NCBI RefSeq assembly: GCF_002973525.1
Contig: NZ_PVEN01000001.1
Coordinates: forward strand, 682,001-746,000
Length of the DNA stretch: 64,000 nucleotides
Direction: 5' to 3'
From: Paraburkholderia sp. BL21I4N1
Lineage (GTDB): Bacteria; Pseudomonadota; Gammaproteobacteria; Burkholderiales; Burkholderiaceae
The notes beneath the pieces were generated by a model that was not told the origin of the DNA, did no database searches, and worked only from the letters and a program-made list of their open reading frames with translations. Shown here piece after piece: positions 16,888 to 25,280 of this stretch (the first letter of the stretch is position 1; every line of letters begins with the position of its first letter). The translations under genes and the position numbers were made by a program.

Positions 16888-18801
16888 ATGTCGGATCAGG
16901 CTGGACGCGAGGAAAGCGACATGCGTGCGCGGCTGGCCGAACGTAACGACGTCGCGCTGCTCGGCTGGGCCGCGGCGGTGTTCGCGGCGGTGCTCGGCGC
17001 ATTGAGCCTGACGAAACGCTTGCCGGTCGATCCGCGCTGGTGTGCCGTGCTGGCGAGCGCCTTCGTCAACGTACTCGTTGTCGCGATCTGGCGGCTGCCG
17101 GCGGCGCGGCGAGCGGCGGCGCCCGTCGACGGACCGGCCTGGAAGCGCGGCCTCACGTACCTCCGGCAATTCGTCTGGCACGACGCCGACACGCCTTCTT
17201 TCGCCGGCATGCTGCGTCGGCTTCGCTGGCAACCCTGGTGCGTCCTCGCCGCCTGCTGTCTGGCCGTGGCATTCGCACTGACGGCGTTGAAACCCGTCGA
17301 CCCGGCCACGCTGATTCACGCGATGGTCACGCCGTCGCTTGTGATCGTCAGCGGCGCGGCGGCACTGACGCTCGCGTTTCTTACCCTCGTCGCCGAACGT
17401 TTTTACGCGCATGCCGCCGACCGCGCGGGCGCTTCGCGCGCGGCGTCGCTAGCCGTCATGTTGCGCGTGTTGTTACTGTGCGCGCTCGCGGCGGCGTTGT
17501 CGGCGGGATGGTTTATTTACGCGCACATGGCGCTCGATCTGGTCGTGCAGGTGGCCGCCGTGCTGTGTGCGGCGACTGCCGTCGAGATGGCGTTGCGCAT
17601 GCTGTTGCTGTGGCTTTTCATGCCGCGTGCGGCCGACCGCGCGACGCATATTCCCTCGAGCCTGCTGGCCGGGCTGTTGCGTTTTCGCCGCTCGCCGCTG
17701 GCGTCGTTCGGCGCGGAATTGCATGACCGCTACGGCATCGATCTGCGGCAGAACTGGGTGTTGCGCAGTTTCATGCGCCTGCTGCCCGCAACGATTGTCG
17801 CCATGGCGGTCTGCGCGTGGTTGCTGACGTCGGTCGTCGTGTTGAATCCGGCCCAACGCGCGGTGTACGAGCGATTCGGCGCGCCGGTCGAAGTCTGGTC
17901 GCCGGGCTTGCATGCCGGCTTGCCCTGGCCGTTCGGCAAGACGCGTGTGGTCGACAACGGCGCCGTGCATCAACTGATCGTATCCGGCGGCGCGGACGAC
18001 AGCAGCGTCGCGGCGCCCGCTGCCGCGGCCGACGGCCCCACGCCCGAGCAGTTGAACCGTCTCTGGGACGCTCAGCACCCGTGGGAGACGAGTCAGGTGA
18101 TCGCCGGTGCGAGCGGCGATCAGCAGAGCTTCCAGATCGTCAATGCCGACGTGCGGCTCGATTACCGCATCGGATTGAGCGACGCGGCCGCGCGCGCCGC
18201 GCTCTATCGATCGGTCGATCCGGAGAGCACCGTGCGCTCGATCGCCAATCGCGAGGTGATGCATTACCTCGCGTCGCATACGCTGGCGTCGCTGCTCGAA
18301 ACCAGCCAGACCGTGATGGCGGAAACAGTGCGTAATGCCGTTCAGTCGCAACTCGACCGGCTCGGCAGCGGCATCGACGTGGTCGCGGTCGTGATCGAAA
18401 GTGTCCATCCGCCGGCGGGCGCGGCCGCCGCCTATCACGACGTGCAGGCCGCGCAGATCCGCGCGCAAGCCAGCGTCGCGCAGGCGCACGGATTTGCCGC
18501 GCAGGTGCTCGGCACCGCGCAGCAGCAGGCGCTGACCCAGATCGCGAAAGCCAGCGCGCGCGCTGGCGACACGCTGGCGTCGGCGCGCGTGCAGCAAACC
18601 AATTTCTCCGCGGAAGCCGTTGCGTATCGCCTGGGTGGTCCCGCGTTCACGTTCGAGTACTACCTGGCCAAATTGCAACAGGGCTTGCAGAACGCGCGCA
18701 TTACCGTGATCGACGACCGGCTGGTCGCCGATCGTCGCGCGACGCTCGATCTGCGCACTTTCACGGCCGGTGATGTCGCCGGCCTTCCTCGCGGCAACTG
18801 A
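16888..18801 (+). CDS. SPFH-domain membrane protein, HflK-like, with six or more N-terminal membrane helices
   Basis: 637 residues from the ATG at 16888 (a TTG six bases upstream is less likely). The first ~310 residues hold about six hydrophobic segments, unlike canonical HflK, which has one. The SPFH (band 7) domain follows from about residue 316: VVVLNPAQRAVYERFGAPVEVWSPGLHAGLPWPFG. A coiled-coil region (AQIRAQASVAQAHGFAAQVL) and a C-terminal tail complete it. HflK/HflC form inner-membrane cages around the protease FtsH. This copy is the first gene of an operon with two more SPFH genes and a metal ATPase, so it is a paralogous system rather than the housekeeping hflKC. Confidence 0.83.
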   Translation: MSDQAGREESDMRARLAERNDVALLGWAAAVFAAVLGALSLTKRLPVDPRWCAVLASAFVNVLVVAIWRLPAARRAAAPVDGPAWKRGLTYLRQFVWHDADTPSFAGMLRRLRWQPWCVLAACCLAVAFALTALKPVDPATLIHAMVTPSLVIVSGAAALTLAFLTLVAERFYAHAADRAGASRAASLAVMLRVLLLCALAAALSAGWFIYAHMALDLVVQVAAVLCAATAVEMALRMLLLWLFMPRAADRATHIPSSLLAGLLRFRRSPLASFGAELHDRYGIDLRQNWVLRSFMRLLPATIVAMAVCAWLLTSVVVLNPAQRAVYERFGAPVEVWSPGLHAGLPWPFGKTRVVDNGAVHQLIVSGGADDSSVAAPAAAADGPTPEQLNRLWDAQHPWETSQVIAGASGDQQSFQIVNADVRLDYRIGLSDAAARAALYRSVDPESTVRSIANREVMHYLASHTLASLLETSQTVMAETVRNAVQSQLDRLGSGIDVVAVVIESVHPPAGAAAAYHDVQAAQIRAQASVAQAHGFAAQVLGTAQQQALTQIAKASARAGDTLASARVQQTNFSAEAVAYRLGGPAFTFEYYLAKLQQGLQNARITVIDDRLVADRRATLDLRTFTAGDVAGLPRGN

Positions 18802-18844
18802 GGCGCGCGCCCCATGCCGGCGAGGCCGTTTTCAAGGTGATTTC

Positions 18845-19891
18845 ATGAGTTTGTTGCATTCGCATGCAGAGGGTCACGGGCATCACCATCATCACCACCA
18901 TGGCGATCACGGTGACGCGCAGGGCAAACGCGGTGGCCCGTTTTATCTGCGCGTGCTGCTCGCGTTGCTGTGCGTCGTGATCGCGATCGCGGTGGCGAGC
19001 TTCATATCCGTGCGGGCGGGCGAGGCGTCGGTGATTACGCGTTTCGGGCAACCCGTGCGCGTGCTGCTCGAACCCGGACTCGCGTGGCGCCTGCCCGCGC
19101 CGATCGAGGCGGCGGTGCCGGTCGACCTGCGCCTGCATACGACATCGAGCGGCTTGCAGGACGTCGGCACGCGCGACGGCCTGCGCATCATCGTGCAGGC
19201 CTACGTGGCGTGGCGCGTCGCCGCCGATCCGAACGACGTGCGCCGTTTCGTGCGCGCCGTGGGTAACCGGCCCGACGAGGCCGCGCAGCAGATTCGCTCG
19301 CTGCTCGGCTCGTCGTTGCAAACTACGTCGGCAGGTTTCGACCTGGCGTCGCTGGTGAACACCGATCCGTCGCGGGTCCGCGTTGCCGCGTTTGAAGACG
19401 CATTGCGCACGCAGATCGACGCGCAGCTTTACTCGGCCTACGGCGTGCACGTGGTGCAAGTGGGTCTGGAGCGCTTGACGCTGCCTGCCGTGACACTCGC
19501 GGCCACGGTCAGCCGCATGAGCGCGGAGCGCGAGACAGTCGCCGCGCAGCGCACCGCGGACGGCAATCGTGAGGCTGCGCAGATCCGTTCGGATGCTGAC
19601 CGCGACGCGCGCCTCGCGGTGGCCGATGCCAACGTGAAGGCCGCGCAGATCGAGGCGCAATCGCGTCAGGACGCCGCCGCGATCTATGGCGCCACCTACG
19701 CGGGCAATCCCCGGCTTTACACGATGCTGCGCTCGCTCGACACGCTCGACACCGTGGTCAGCGCCAACACGAACCTGATCTTGCGCACCGATGCCGCACC
19801 GTTCCAGGCGCTGGTGCAGGGGCCGCAAGACTCGAGCGGCGCAGGTCCGGCGGCCGCGCCGTCGGCAAAAAAATCCAGGGCCTCGCGATGA
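18845..19891 (+). CDS. SPFH-domain protein, HflC-like, with His-rich N-terminus
   Basis: 348 residues from the ATG at 18845 (AAGGTGA upstream; the frame is open 25 codons earlier, inside the preceding gene). The first 25 residues hold about a dozen histidines (SLLHSHAEGHGHHHHHHHGD), a likely metal-binding stretch on the cytoplasmic side of a single membrane helix at about residues 34-54. The SPFH domain starts SVRAGEASVITRFGQPVRVLLEPGLAWRLP and is followed by the usual helical arm (AAQRTADGNREAAQIRSDAD). It overlaps the third SPFH gene by four bases. Confidence 0.85.
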   Translation: MSLLHSHAEGHGHHHHHHHGDHGDAQGKRGGPFYLRVLLALLCVVIAIAVASFISVRAGEASVITRFGQPVRVLLEPGLAWRLPAPIEAAVPVDLRLHTTSSGLQDVGTRDGLRIIVQAYVAWRVAADPNDVRRFVRAVGNRPDEAAQQIRSLLGSSLQTTSAGFDLASLVNTDPSRVRVAAFEDALRTQIDAQLYSAYGVHVVQVGLERLTLPAVTLAATVSRMSAERETVAAQRTADGNREAAQIRSDADRDARLAVADANVKAAQIEAQSRQDAAAIYGATYAGNPRLYTMLRSLDTLDTVVSANTNLILRTDAAPFQALVQGPQDSSGAGPAAAPSAKKSRASR

Positions 19892-21066
19892 GTACCGACG
19901 CCGGCTTGCCGCCGCTCGGACCCGGCGCCCAGGCGGTCCGCCTGTCGTTCTGGTTCGTCGCGGGCGTGGCGGTGCTGGCCGCTTGCGCGTGGGCGTGCTC
20001 GAACATTCAGCGTATTCCGCCCGACAGCCGCGCGGTTGTGCAGCGCTTCGGCGCGTTTGTCCGCACCCAGGACGCGGGCTTGCTGATCGCGTGGCCGCGT
20101 CCGTTCGAGACGACGTTACTGGTGCCGGGCAGCGCGCGGGTGCTGGAGCAGCACATTCAATCGCTCGAACGCGACCCGCGTGCGCGCGATGCGGATGCGC
20201 GGTTGCCGGACGCGTCGTCCATGTCGCAAGGTTTGCCCGATGCGGATAGCGGCGCGGCCGGCGCGGCGGATATGCCGCCCGGCGGAATACCCGCTGTATC
20301 GGACGGCAACGCCGCTCCCGAAGGTGCGCCCGCGCCGGGTACGTTGTTGTCCGACGAACTCGCGGGGTCCGGTTATCTGCTCACCGGCGACAACGGCGTC
20401 CTGCAGTTGCGCGCCACGCTGTACTACCGCGTCGTCGACGCGTACGCGTACGTGCTGCAAAAAGACCGGCTCGATGCCGCGCTCGAACGGATCGTGTCGG
20501 CGTCCGCGGCGGCCGTCGTAGCGAAGCGGAACCTCGATGCGATTCTCGTCGCGCGGCCGGAGTTGTTGTCGGCGGATCAGCAACTCGCCGTGAAGCGCGA
20601 ACGCTTGCGCGGCGATCTCGCGCAGGAAGTCGAACGGCGTCTGCGGCAACTCGATGCGCAGCATGCGGCGCTGGGTGTCGAAGTGGCGCGTGTCGATGTC
20701 GAGGCGGCGTTTCCGGCCGCGGCGGTCGGCGCGTTCAATTCGGTGCTGACGTCGTTGCAGGTGGCCGAGCGCAGCATGGCCGAAGCGCGCACCGCTGCCG
20801 AGAAGATCCGCCAGGATTCGGAGCAGGACGCCGACCGGATCGTGCAGAACGCGCAGGCGAGCGCGGTCGAACGGGTGGCCACGGCGCGGGCCAAAACCTT
20901 GACCATTCAGCAACTGGAAGAGCCGCTGCGCAGTAACAGCGATCCGGGTCTGCTGGCGCGCGCGTATCGGGATCGCGTGCAGTCGATTCTTGCGAAAGCG
21001 GCCAGTGTGACGACGGTCGATCCGCACAACACGTCCAATCTGATTCTGCCGGGGAACGCGAGATGA
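19888..21066 (+). CDS. Third SPFH-domain protein (HflK-like)
   Basis: 392 residues. One N-terminal membrane helix (FWFVAGVAVLAACAWACS) precedes the band-7 start RIPPDSRAVVQRFGAFVRTQDAGLLIAWP. An acidic, Pro/Ala-rich insert of about 70 residues (roughly 95-150) breaks the domain, then GYLLTGDNGVLQLRATLYYRV and the coiled-coil arm (LAQEVERRLRQLDAQHAALG) resume the family pattern. ATGA overlaps join it to the genes on both sides. Probably assembles with the two preceding proteins into one ring or cage. Confidence 0.83.
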   Translation: MSTDAGLPPLGPGAQAVRLSFWFVAGVAVLAACAWACSNIQRIPPDSRAVVQRFGAFVRTQDAGLLIAWPRPFETTLLVPGSARVLEQHIQSLERDPRARDADARLPDASSMSQGLPDADSGAAGAADMPPGGIPAVSDGNAAPEGAPAPGTLLSDELAGSGYLLTGDNGVLQLRATLYYRVVDAYAYVLQKDRLDAALERIVSASAAAVVAKRNLDAILVARPELLSADQQLAVKRERLRGDLAQEVERRLRQLDAQHAALGVEVARVDVEAAFPAAAVGAFNSVLTSLQVAERSMAEARTAAEKIRQDSEQDADRIVQNAQASAVERVATARAKTLTIQQLEEPLRSNSDPGLLARAYRDRVQSILAKAASVTTVDPHNTSNLILPGNAR

Positions 21067-23135
21067 GCGCGAGCATTGGGCCTGTGAGAGGCGGGGAAGG
21101 GGGGCACGCGCACACGGAGCACGCGCAAGCAGAACACGCGCACGCAGAACACGCGCACGCAGAACACATCGCGGCGCACGCTCCGCATCGCCCTGCTTCC
21201 GCCCAACCCATTCCCCTTTCGGCCGCCGAGCAACGCACGGTAACGCGGCAAATCGCCTTGGCGCTACTCGCCGGCGGCCTGCTGATACTGTCGACCGCCT
21301 GGCACGCGTTCGCGCCCGCCGACGAAGCATTGTCCCAGGTGCTCGCGGGACTCGCCTCGCTAATCGTCGCCGGTCCGGTGTTTGCGGGCGCGTGGCACAG
21401 TCTCAAGTCGCCGAGTCTGCACGGCGTGACCGACCGCCTGATCGCGCTCGCGATGCTGGCGGCCTGGGCCGTCGGCGACATGGCCACGGCGGCCTTGCTG
21501 CCGATTGTGATGACCTTCGGCCACGCGCTCGAAGAACGCAGCGTGCTTGGCTCGCAAGAAGCGATTCGCGCCCTCGGCCGTTTGACGTCGGGCAAAGTGC
21601 GGCGCGTCAGTGCCGACGGTTCGCTCGAAGAAGTGCCGTACGAAGCGTTGCAAGCGGGCGACCGGATCGAAGTCGCGGCCGGCGAGCGTATCCCTGCCGA
21701 TGGCGTGGTGCTGCATGGTCAATCGAGTGTCGACAATGCGGCGATCACCGGCGAGTCCGTGCCGCTCGACGTCGAGACGGGGATGGCCGTGTTCGGCGGC
21801 GCGATGAATCTCGACGGTCCACTGCGAATCGAAGTGCAGCACGCGGGCAAACAATCGACGCTCGGCAAGATCATCGAACTGATGCAGCGAGCCGAGCAGG
21901 CCAAGCCGCCGATCACGCAACTACTCGAACGCTACATGGGCGGCTATCTGTGCCTCGTCTTGCTGATCGCGGCGATCGTGTGGTTCACGTCGGCGAATGC
22001 CTCGGCGATGCTGGCCGTGATCGTCGCGGCGTGTCCGTGCGCGCTGGTGCTCGCCGCGCCGTCGACGGCGATCGCCGGCATCGCCGTCGGTGCGCGGCAC
22101 GGCATTCTGTTCAGGAGCGCCGCGTTTCTCGACAAGTTCGCCCAGATCGATTCGCTCGTGATCGATAAGACCGGCACGTTGACTTACGGTGAGTTGCGCG
22201 TCGAACGGGTCGTGCTGCAAGAGGGTGTCGACACGGCTCAGGTGCTCGAACTGGCGGCGCGGTTGGGCGGCAGCAGCGCACATCCGGTGAGCCGCGCGCT
22301 GGTTCGCTATGCGACTGAGGCTGGACGGGGGGGCGTTGTCGACGAAACGCCGCTGGAGCATGTACGCGAATTGCGCGGGCTCGGCGTGGTGGCGGATACC
22401 GTCGACGGTGTCGCCGTGCTGGGTCGCCACGGCTTGCTCTCTGAATACGTACAGGATTTGCCGGAGCCGCCGCGCGAGATCGACGGGCCGTGTGTCGGCC
22501 TCGCACTGAACGGCCGACTGCTCGCGTGGTTCGGTTTCGCCGACGCACTGCGGGCGGAGGCGACGCATGCGCTCGAAGCGTTACGCGCACTCGGCCTGAC
22601 GCGTCAGACGCTGCTGACCGGTGACCGTGCGGCCGTCGCACGTAAAGTGGCGGCGCAGACCGGTATCGGGATTGTCGTCGCCGAAGCTTTGCCGCACGAC
22701 AAACTCGACTACGTGGTGCAGGAAATGGCGCAGGGCTATCACCCGCTCGTGGTTGGCGATGGCCTGAACGACGTGCTCGCGATCAAAGCCGGGCCGACGA
22801 GCGTGGCGATGGGCGAGCATGGCATCGACATCGCGGTTGCCTCGGCCGACGTTGTTCTATTGGGCGACGACCTGCGTCGTATTGCGACCTGCGTGCGGCT
22901 CGGGCGGCGCTGTTTGCATACCGCGACGATCAACGCGGCGATCGGTCTGGCATGGACCGTCGCAGTGATCGTGCTGGCGGCGACGGGCACGCTGGGCGCG
23001 GTGTGGATCGCGCTGCTGCATAACCTCGGCACGTTCATCGTGATTGCGAATGCGGGCCGGCTGCTGCGCATGGACGAAGATAGCAATGCGACCGGCGGCG
23101 CACAAGCATCGGCCAGCCCACGCGTTTCCACGTGA
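21063..23135 (+). CDS. Heavy-metal-transporting P1B-type ATPase with His-rich N-terminus
   Basis: 690 residues. The first 45 residues are His-rich (EHAQAEHAHAEHAHAEH) instead of a CxxC HMA domain. The catalytic parts are complete: TGES at about 229-232, the membrane metal site CPC at 324-326, DKTGTLT with phosphorylated Asp369, a SSAHPVSRAL segment equivalent to the SEHPL motif, and GDGLNDV. The last helix has LLHNLGTFIVIAN, unlike the copper type, so zinc, cadmium, cobalt or another divalent ion is more probable; the ion is not certain. Translationally coupled to three SPFH genes, which is unusual for a metal pump. Confidence 0.88.
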   Translation: MSASIGPVRGGEGGHAHTEHAQAEHAHAEHAHAEHIAAHAPHRPASAQPIPLSAAEQRTVTRQIALALLAGGLLILSTAWHAFAPADEALSQVLAGLASLIVAGPVFAGAWHSLKSPSLHGVTDRLIALAMLAAWAVGDMATAALLPIVMTFGHALEERSVLGSQEAIRALGRLTSGKVRRVSADGSLEEVPYEALQAGDRIEVAAGERIPADGVVLHGQSSVDNAAITGESVPLDVETGMAVFGGAMNLDGPLRIEVQHAGKQSTLGKIIELMQRAEQAKPPITQLLERYMGGYLCLVLLIAAIVWFTSANASAMLAVIVAACPCALVLAAPSTAIAGIAVGARHGILFRSAAFLDKFAQIDSLVIDKTGTLTYGELRVERVVLQEGVDTAQVLELAARLGGSSAHPVSRALVRYATEAGRGGVVDETPLEHVRELRGLGVVADTVDGVAVLGRHGLLSEYVQDLPEPPREIDGPCVGLALNGRLLAWFGFADALRAEATHALEALRALGLTRQTLLTGDRAAVARKVAAQTGIGIVVAEALPHDKLDYVVQEMAQGYHPLVVGDGLNDVLAIKAGPTSVAMGEHGIDIAVASADVVLLGDDLRRIATCVRLGRRCLHTATINAAIGLAWTVAVIVLAATGTLGAVWIALLHNLGTFIVIANAGRLLRMDEDSNATGGAQASASPRVST
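21117..21161 (+). repeat. Three 15-base repeats encoding His-rich pentapeptides
   Basis: Units at 21117-21131, 21132-21146 and 21147-21161 follow GARCACGCGCAMGCA and encode EHAQA, EHAHA, EHAHA. A fourth unit is degenerate. They make the putative metal-binding tail of the ATPase. Confidence 0.85.
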
Positions 23136-23149
23136 CCGTGGGCTTGATT

Positions 23150-23185
23150 CGCGATGCAGCGCTGAAATAACAGCACCGCATCGCG
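23150..23185. terminator. Hairpin between the metal ATPase and the convergent tautomerase gene
   Basis: A 15-base stem (23150-23164 with 23171-23185; CGCGATGC pairs perfectly with GCATCGCG, two mismatches further in) closes the loop AAATAA. It lies between two convergent stops and could end transcription from both sides. T-runs are weak, so activity is uncertain. Confidence 0.5.
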
Positions 23186-23204
23186 CGGCTATCGTGTCGT
23201 TTTC

Positions 23205-23627
23205 TCAGTGGGCGCCGCGTTGAATCGCCTCGCCCAATTCAGCGTTGGAATAGGCCTTGCCGCCGATACCCCACGCGCCATCCACGGCATAGGTCACGTT
23301 CACATACGTGCGTTCGCGCGGATGCGAGCCCGCCTTGTGCCGATCGACGATATCGGTCACCGCGCTGACGAACGCCTGCTTGACGTCGGCATTCGGAAAC
23401 GTGGCCGACGGCACTTTCACCTCCACGACAGCAAGCGACTGAGACTTGCCGCCCACATACGTCTTCGACTCCTCGCTCACGATCAGATGGCCGATCACGT
23501 TCGGCGCCATGAAGCGGTTATCGATCAGGCCGTGAGCGCGCAACAGCGCGTCGGCGACCAGCGGAAGCACTTCACGTTCTCCTTGCTGGGTTAAAAGACC
23601 TTGAGTGACATGGACTGAAATAGGCAT
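23205..23627 (-). CDS. Tautomerase-superfamily (4-oxalocrotonate tautomerase-like) protein
   Basis: 140 residues. It begins MPISVHVTQGLL, so after Met removal Pro1 is free to act as the catalytic base of the superfamily. At about twice the length of a 4-OT monomer it is of the two-motif type (second beta-alpha-beta unit around RTYVNVTYAVDGAWGIGGKAYS). Substrate unknown. It is transcribed divergently from a TetR regulator across an array of four operator-like sites, which strongly suggests that TetR represses it. Confidence 0.83.
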   Translation of the reverse strand: MPISVHVTQGLLTQQGEREVLPLVADALLRAHGLIDNRFMAPNVIGHLIVSEESKTYVGGKSQSLAVVEVKVPSATFPNADVKQAFVSAVTDIVDRHKAGSHPRERTYVNVTYAVDGAWGIGGKAYSNAELGEAIQRGAH

Positions 23628-23681
23628 GGCTGCAAACTCCTGAATGGAATGAGTGAGTCGAAGCAGAGCTATTGCATAGAC

Positions 23682-23766
23682 ATCACGGTCGTTATATAAC
23701 GGTCGTGATGTCGCGATAGTTTCATAACGATCGTGATGTCGTCAAGCACAAAATAGCGATCGTTAT
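23682..23766. promoter_or_regulatory. Array of four 14-base operator-like sites between the tautomerase and tetR genes
   Basis: Four matches to the near-palindrome ATAACGRTCGTKAT occur at 23682-23695 (ATCACGGTCGTTAT), 23696-23709 (ATAACGGTCGTGAT), 23724-23737 (ATAACGATCGTGAT) and 23753-23766 (ATAGCGATCGTTAT). Starts are 14, 28 and 29 bases apart, close to one or more helical turns on the same face. The first two abut as a 28-base palindrome inside a 34-base one. The last lies directly before the tetR ribosome site. This layout fits a TetR dimer repressing both divergent genes. Confidence 0.8.
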
Positions 23767-23781
23767 GTGGAGAGCGTTGAC

Positions 23782-24360
23782 ATGGCACATCGGGCTGGCC
23801 GGAAGGAAGAAAGTAAGGCACGGATTCTCGACAGCGCGGGCCGCGGGTTCCGCACTCGCGGCTTTGGCGGCTCGGGCGTGGATGGTCTGGCGAAAGATGC
23901 GTCCGTGACATCGGGGGCGTTCTACGCGCATTTCAAATCGAAAGCGGCGGCCTTTCAGGAGGCTGTCGTGGTTGGGCTCGGCGATTTGCGACGCGCTATC
24001 GACCGAACGCGCGAGGAAATGGGCGGCCGCTGGCGCGAATGGTTCATCGACTTTTATCTGGGCGATCGGCGGACCTGCGATCTCGCGGACAGTTGCGCGT
24101 TGCAGAGTCTGTCGAGCGAAGTGGCGCGCGCCGACGACGACACGCGTCAAGCGTTCGAGACGGAATTGGCGGCGATTATCGAATCGGTGGCGAAAGCGCT
24201 CGAAGGCAAACCGAAAGCGCGGCGCGAGGAAGCGACGGCGTTGATGGCTTTATTGGTGGGCGGGGTGACGTTGTCGCGCGCGGTGAAGGATCCCGCCGTC
24301 GGTGAGGAGATTGCGGCGGCGGTTCGTAAGGCGGCGTTGCAGCTTGGTGGTCACAACTGA
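23782..24360 (+). CDS. TetR-family transcriptional repressor
   Basis: 192 residues from the ATG at 23782, preceded by GGAGAG; a GTG at 23767 would overlap the operator and is rejected. The N-terminal helix-turn-helix reads SKARILDSAGRGFRTRGFGG then VTSGAFYAHFKSK. The ligand domain is of the TetR_C type with a Cys at CDLADSCALQSL. It is the probable reader of the four-site array upstream of it and regulates the divergent tautomerase. Inducer unknown. Confidence 0.92.
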   Translation: MAHRAGRKEESKARILDSAGRGFRTRGFGGSGVDGLAKDASVTSGAFYAHFKSKAAAFQEAVVVGLGDLRRAIDRTREEMGGRWREWFIDFYLGDRRTCDLADSCALQSLSSEVARADDDTRQAFETELAAIIESVAKALEGKPKARREEATALMALLVGGVTLSRAVKDPAVGEEIAAAVRKAALQLGGHN

Positions 24361-24426
24361 ATCGGGTTCGAGGCTAGGACAGCGAAATGCGCGAGGCAAG
24401 CGAGCCAGCGCAACAAACAAATTGTG

Positions 24427-24443
24427 GTTGTCTTGCTAACCAA
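24427..24443 (+). promoter_or_regulatory. Candidate MarR operator, copy 1
   Basis: GTTGTCTTGCTAACCAA lies 20 bases upstream of the marR-like ATG. Its core TTGCTAACCAA has the interrupted palindrome TTG.T.A.CAA expected for MarR dimers. The same 17-mer recurs at 24901 with one change. Confidence 0.6.
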
Positions 24444-24462
24444 TTTGCGATCTAATGCATTC

Positions 24463-24879
24463 ATGTTCGATCACTGCCTTTACTTCAACTCTTCGGCGCT
24501 CGCCCGGCTTACCGAGCGTGAGTGGACCACTGCGTATGCGCCGTTCGGGTTGACGCCGGCGCAGGGTTTTGTATTGCGCGTGGTGCTGGCTTCGCCAGGT
24601 TCACTCAGCAGCGAGGTGGCGAGCCTGTTGGGCATCGCGCGGCCTACTGCAACGAGGCTGATCGACAACCTGTGCGACAAGGAACTCGTCGAGCGTCGGC
24701 AGGGGGAAGCCGACGCCAGGGAGTGGGGCGTTTATCCGACACAGGCAGGCAAGGCGCTGGATCGACCCATCACCGAGGCCAGTGCGCGGATTGCCAGAAC
24801 CTTGCGCTCGAAGATCGGGAGGGAGTTGTTCGAATCGACCGTGTCAGGCATGCATGACGTGAGAAAAGCCCTCTCCTGA
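24463..24879 (+). CDS. MarR-family transcriptional regulator
   Basis: 138 residues from the ATG at 24463. The winged helix (SSEVASLLGIARPTATRLIDNLCDKELVERRQ with the beta-hairpin DAREWGVYPTQAG) is standard MarR. A likely autoregulatory site precedes it, and a second identical site precedes the following small membrane-protein gene, so both are probably under its control. A hairpin with a T-run overlaps the 3' end. Confidence 0.9.
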   Translation: MFDHCLYFNSSALARLTEREWTTAYAPFGLTPAQGFVLRVVLASPGSLSSEVASLLGIARPTATRLIDNLCDKELVERRQGEADAREWGVYPTQAGKALDRPITEASARIARTLRSKIGRELFESTVSGMHDVRKALS

Positions 24880-24888
24880 AGGGTTTTT
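24864..24888 (+). terminator. Terminator at the end of the marR-like gene
   Basis: AAAAGCCCT and AGGGTTTTT (24864-24888) form a short stem around CTCCTGA followed by five Ts; the gene's TGA stop lies in the loop. It separates marR from the next gene, which has its own operator. Confidence 0.6.
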
Positions 24889-24900
24889 CTATTCCAGATA

Positions 24901-24917
24901 GTTGTCTTGCTAATCAA
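24901..24917 (+). promoter_or_regulatory. Candidate MarR operator, copy 2
   Basis: GTTGTCTTGCTAATCAA differs by one base from the site at 24427 and lies 13 bases before the ATG at 24931. Repeating the same element in front of both genes is good evidence that the MarR protein controls both. Confidence 0.6.
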
Positions 24918-24930
24918 AAGGAAAGGTCGA

Positions 24931-25215
24931 ATGAAAACCTGCACGGCACACAGTGCAACGACGCGCCCGCGCACGCAACCACTATCGTGGATATCGGAAA
25001 GCGGCTTGCGCTGGGCATTGGGCGCGACGATCTGGCTGGTCGCCATGGTCCTGGTCGTTGTCGCAATTATTTACGCGCCGGACAGCACGCGCGCCAATAC
25101 CCGGCTATGCCTGGAGCAGGTCGCGAACGAAGAACACACGAGTCTCGAAGCCTTCTTCCAGAACCCGGCGCAGCAAGACGCACTCGCGCAAGCCGTGACG
25201 ATCTGCTCGCGCTGA
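24931..25215 (+). CDS. Small single-pass membrane protein of unknown function
   Basis: 94 residues from the ATG at 24931 with AAGGAAAGG upstream; the frame extends to 24907 but that would remove the ribosome site. A polar N-terminus is followed by one membrane helix (GATIWLVAMVLVVVAIIYAP) and a C-terminal segment with two cysteines (TRLCLEQVANEEHTSLEAFF ... VTICSR), which may sit in the periplasm. I do not recognise the family. The MarR-type operator in front of it is the main clue: a stress- or compound-induced membrane protein. Confidence 0.6.
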   Translation: MKTCTAHSATTRPRTQPLSWISESGLRWALGATIWLVAMVLVVVAIIYAPDSTRANTRLCLEQVANEEHTSLEAFFQNPAQQDALAQAVTICSR

Positions 25216-25229
25216 ACGCTGAGTGTTGC

Positions 25230-25272
25230 AAAAAGCCGCCGCCGGCGCGATTCAAAACCGGTGCCAGGCGGC
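25230..25272 (-). terminator. Terminator of the thioredoxin-reductase-like gene
   Basis: On the minus strand GCCGCC...CCGG pairs with CCGG...GGCGGC across a loop containing TTTTGAATC, followed by TTTTT at 25234-25230. It lies just after the stop at 25281. Confidence 0.6.
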
Positions 25273-25280
25273 CTGATTGG

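Noticed and set aside
16888..21066. Housekeeping hflK-hflC
   Set aside because: Extra N-terminal membrane helices, a third SPFH gene, a metal ATPase and the absence of hflX/hfq neighbours argue for a separate system.
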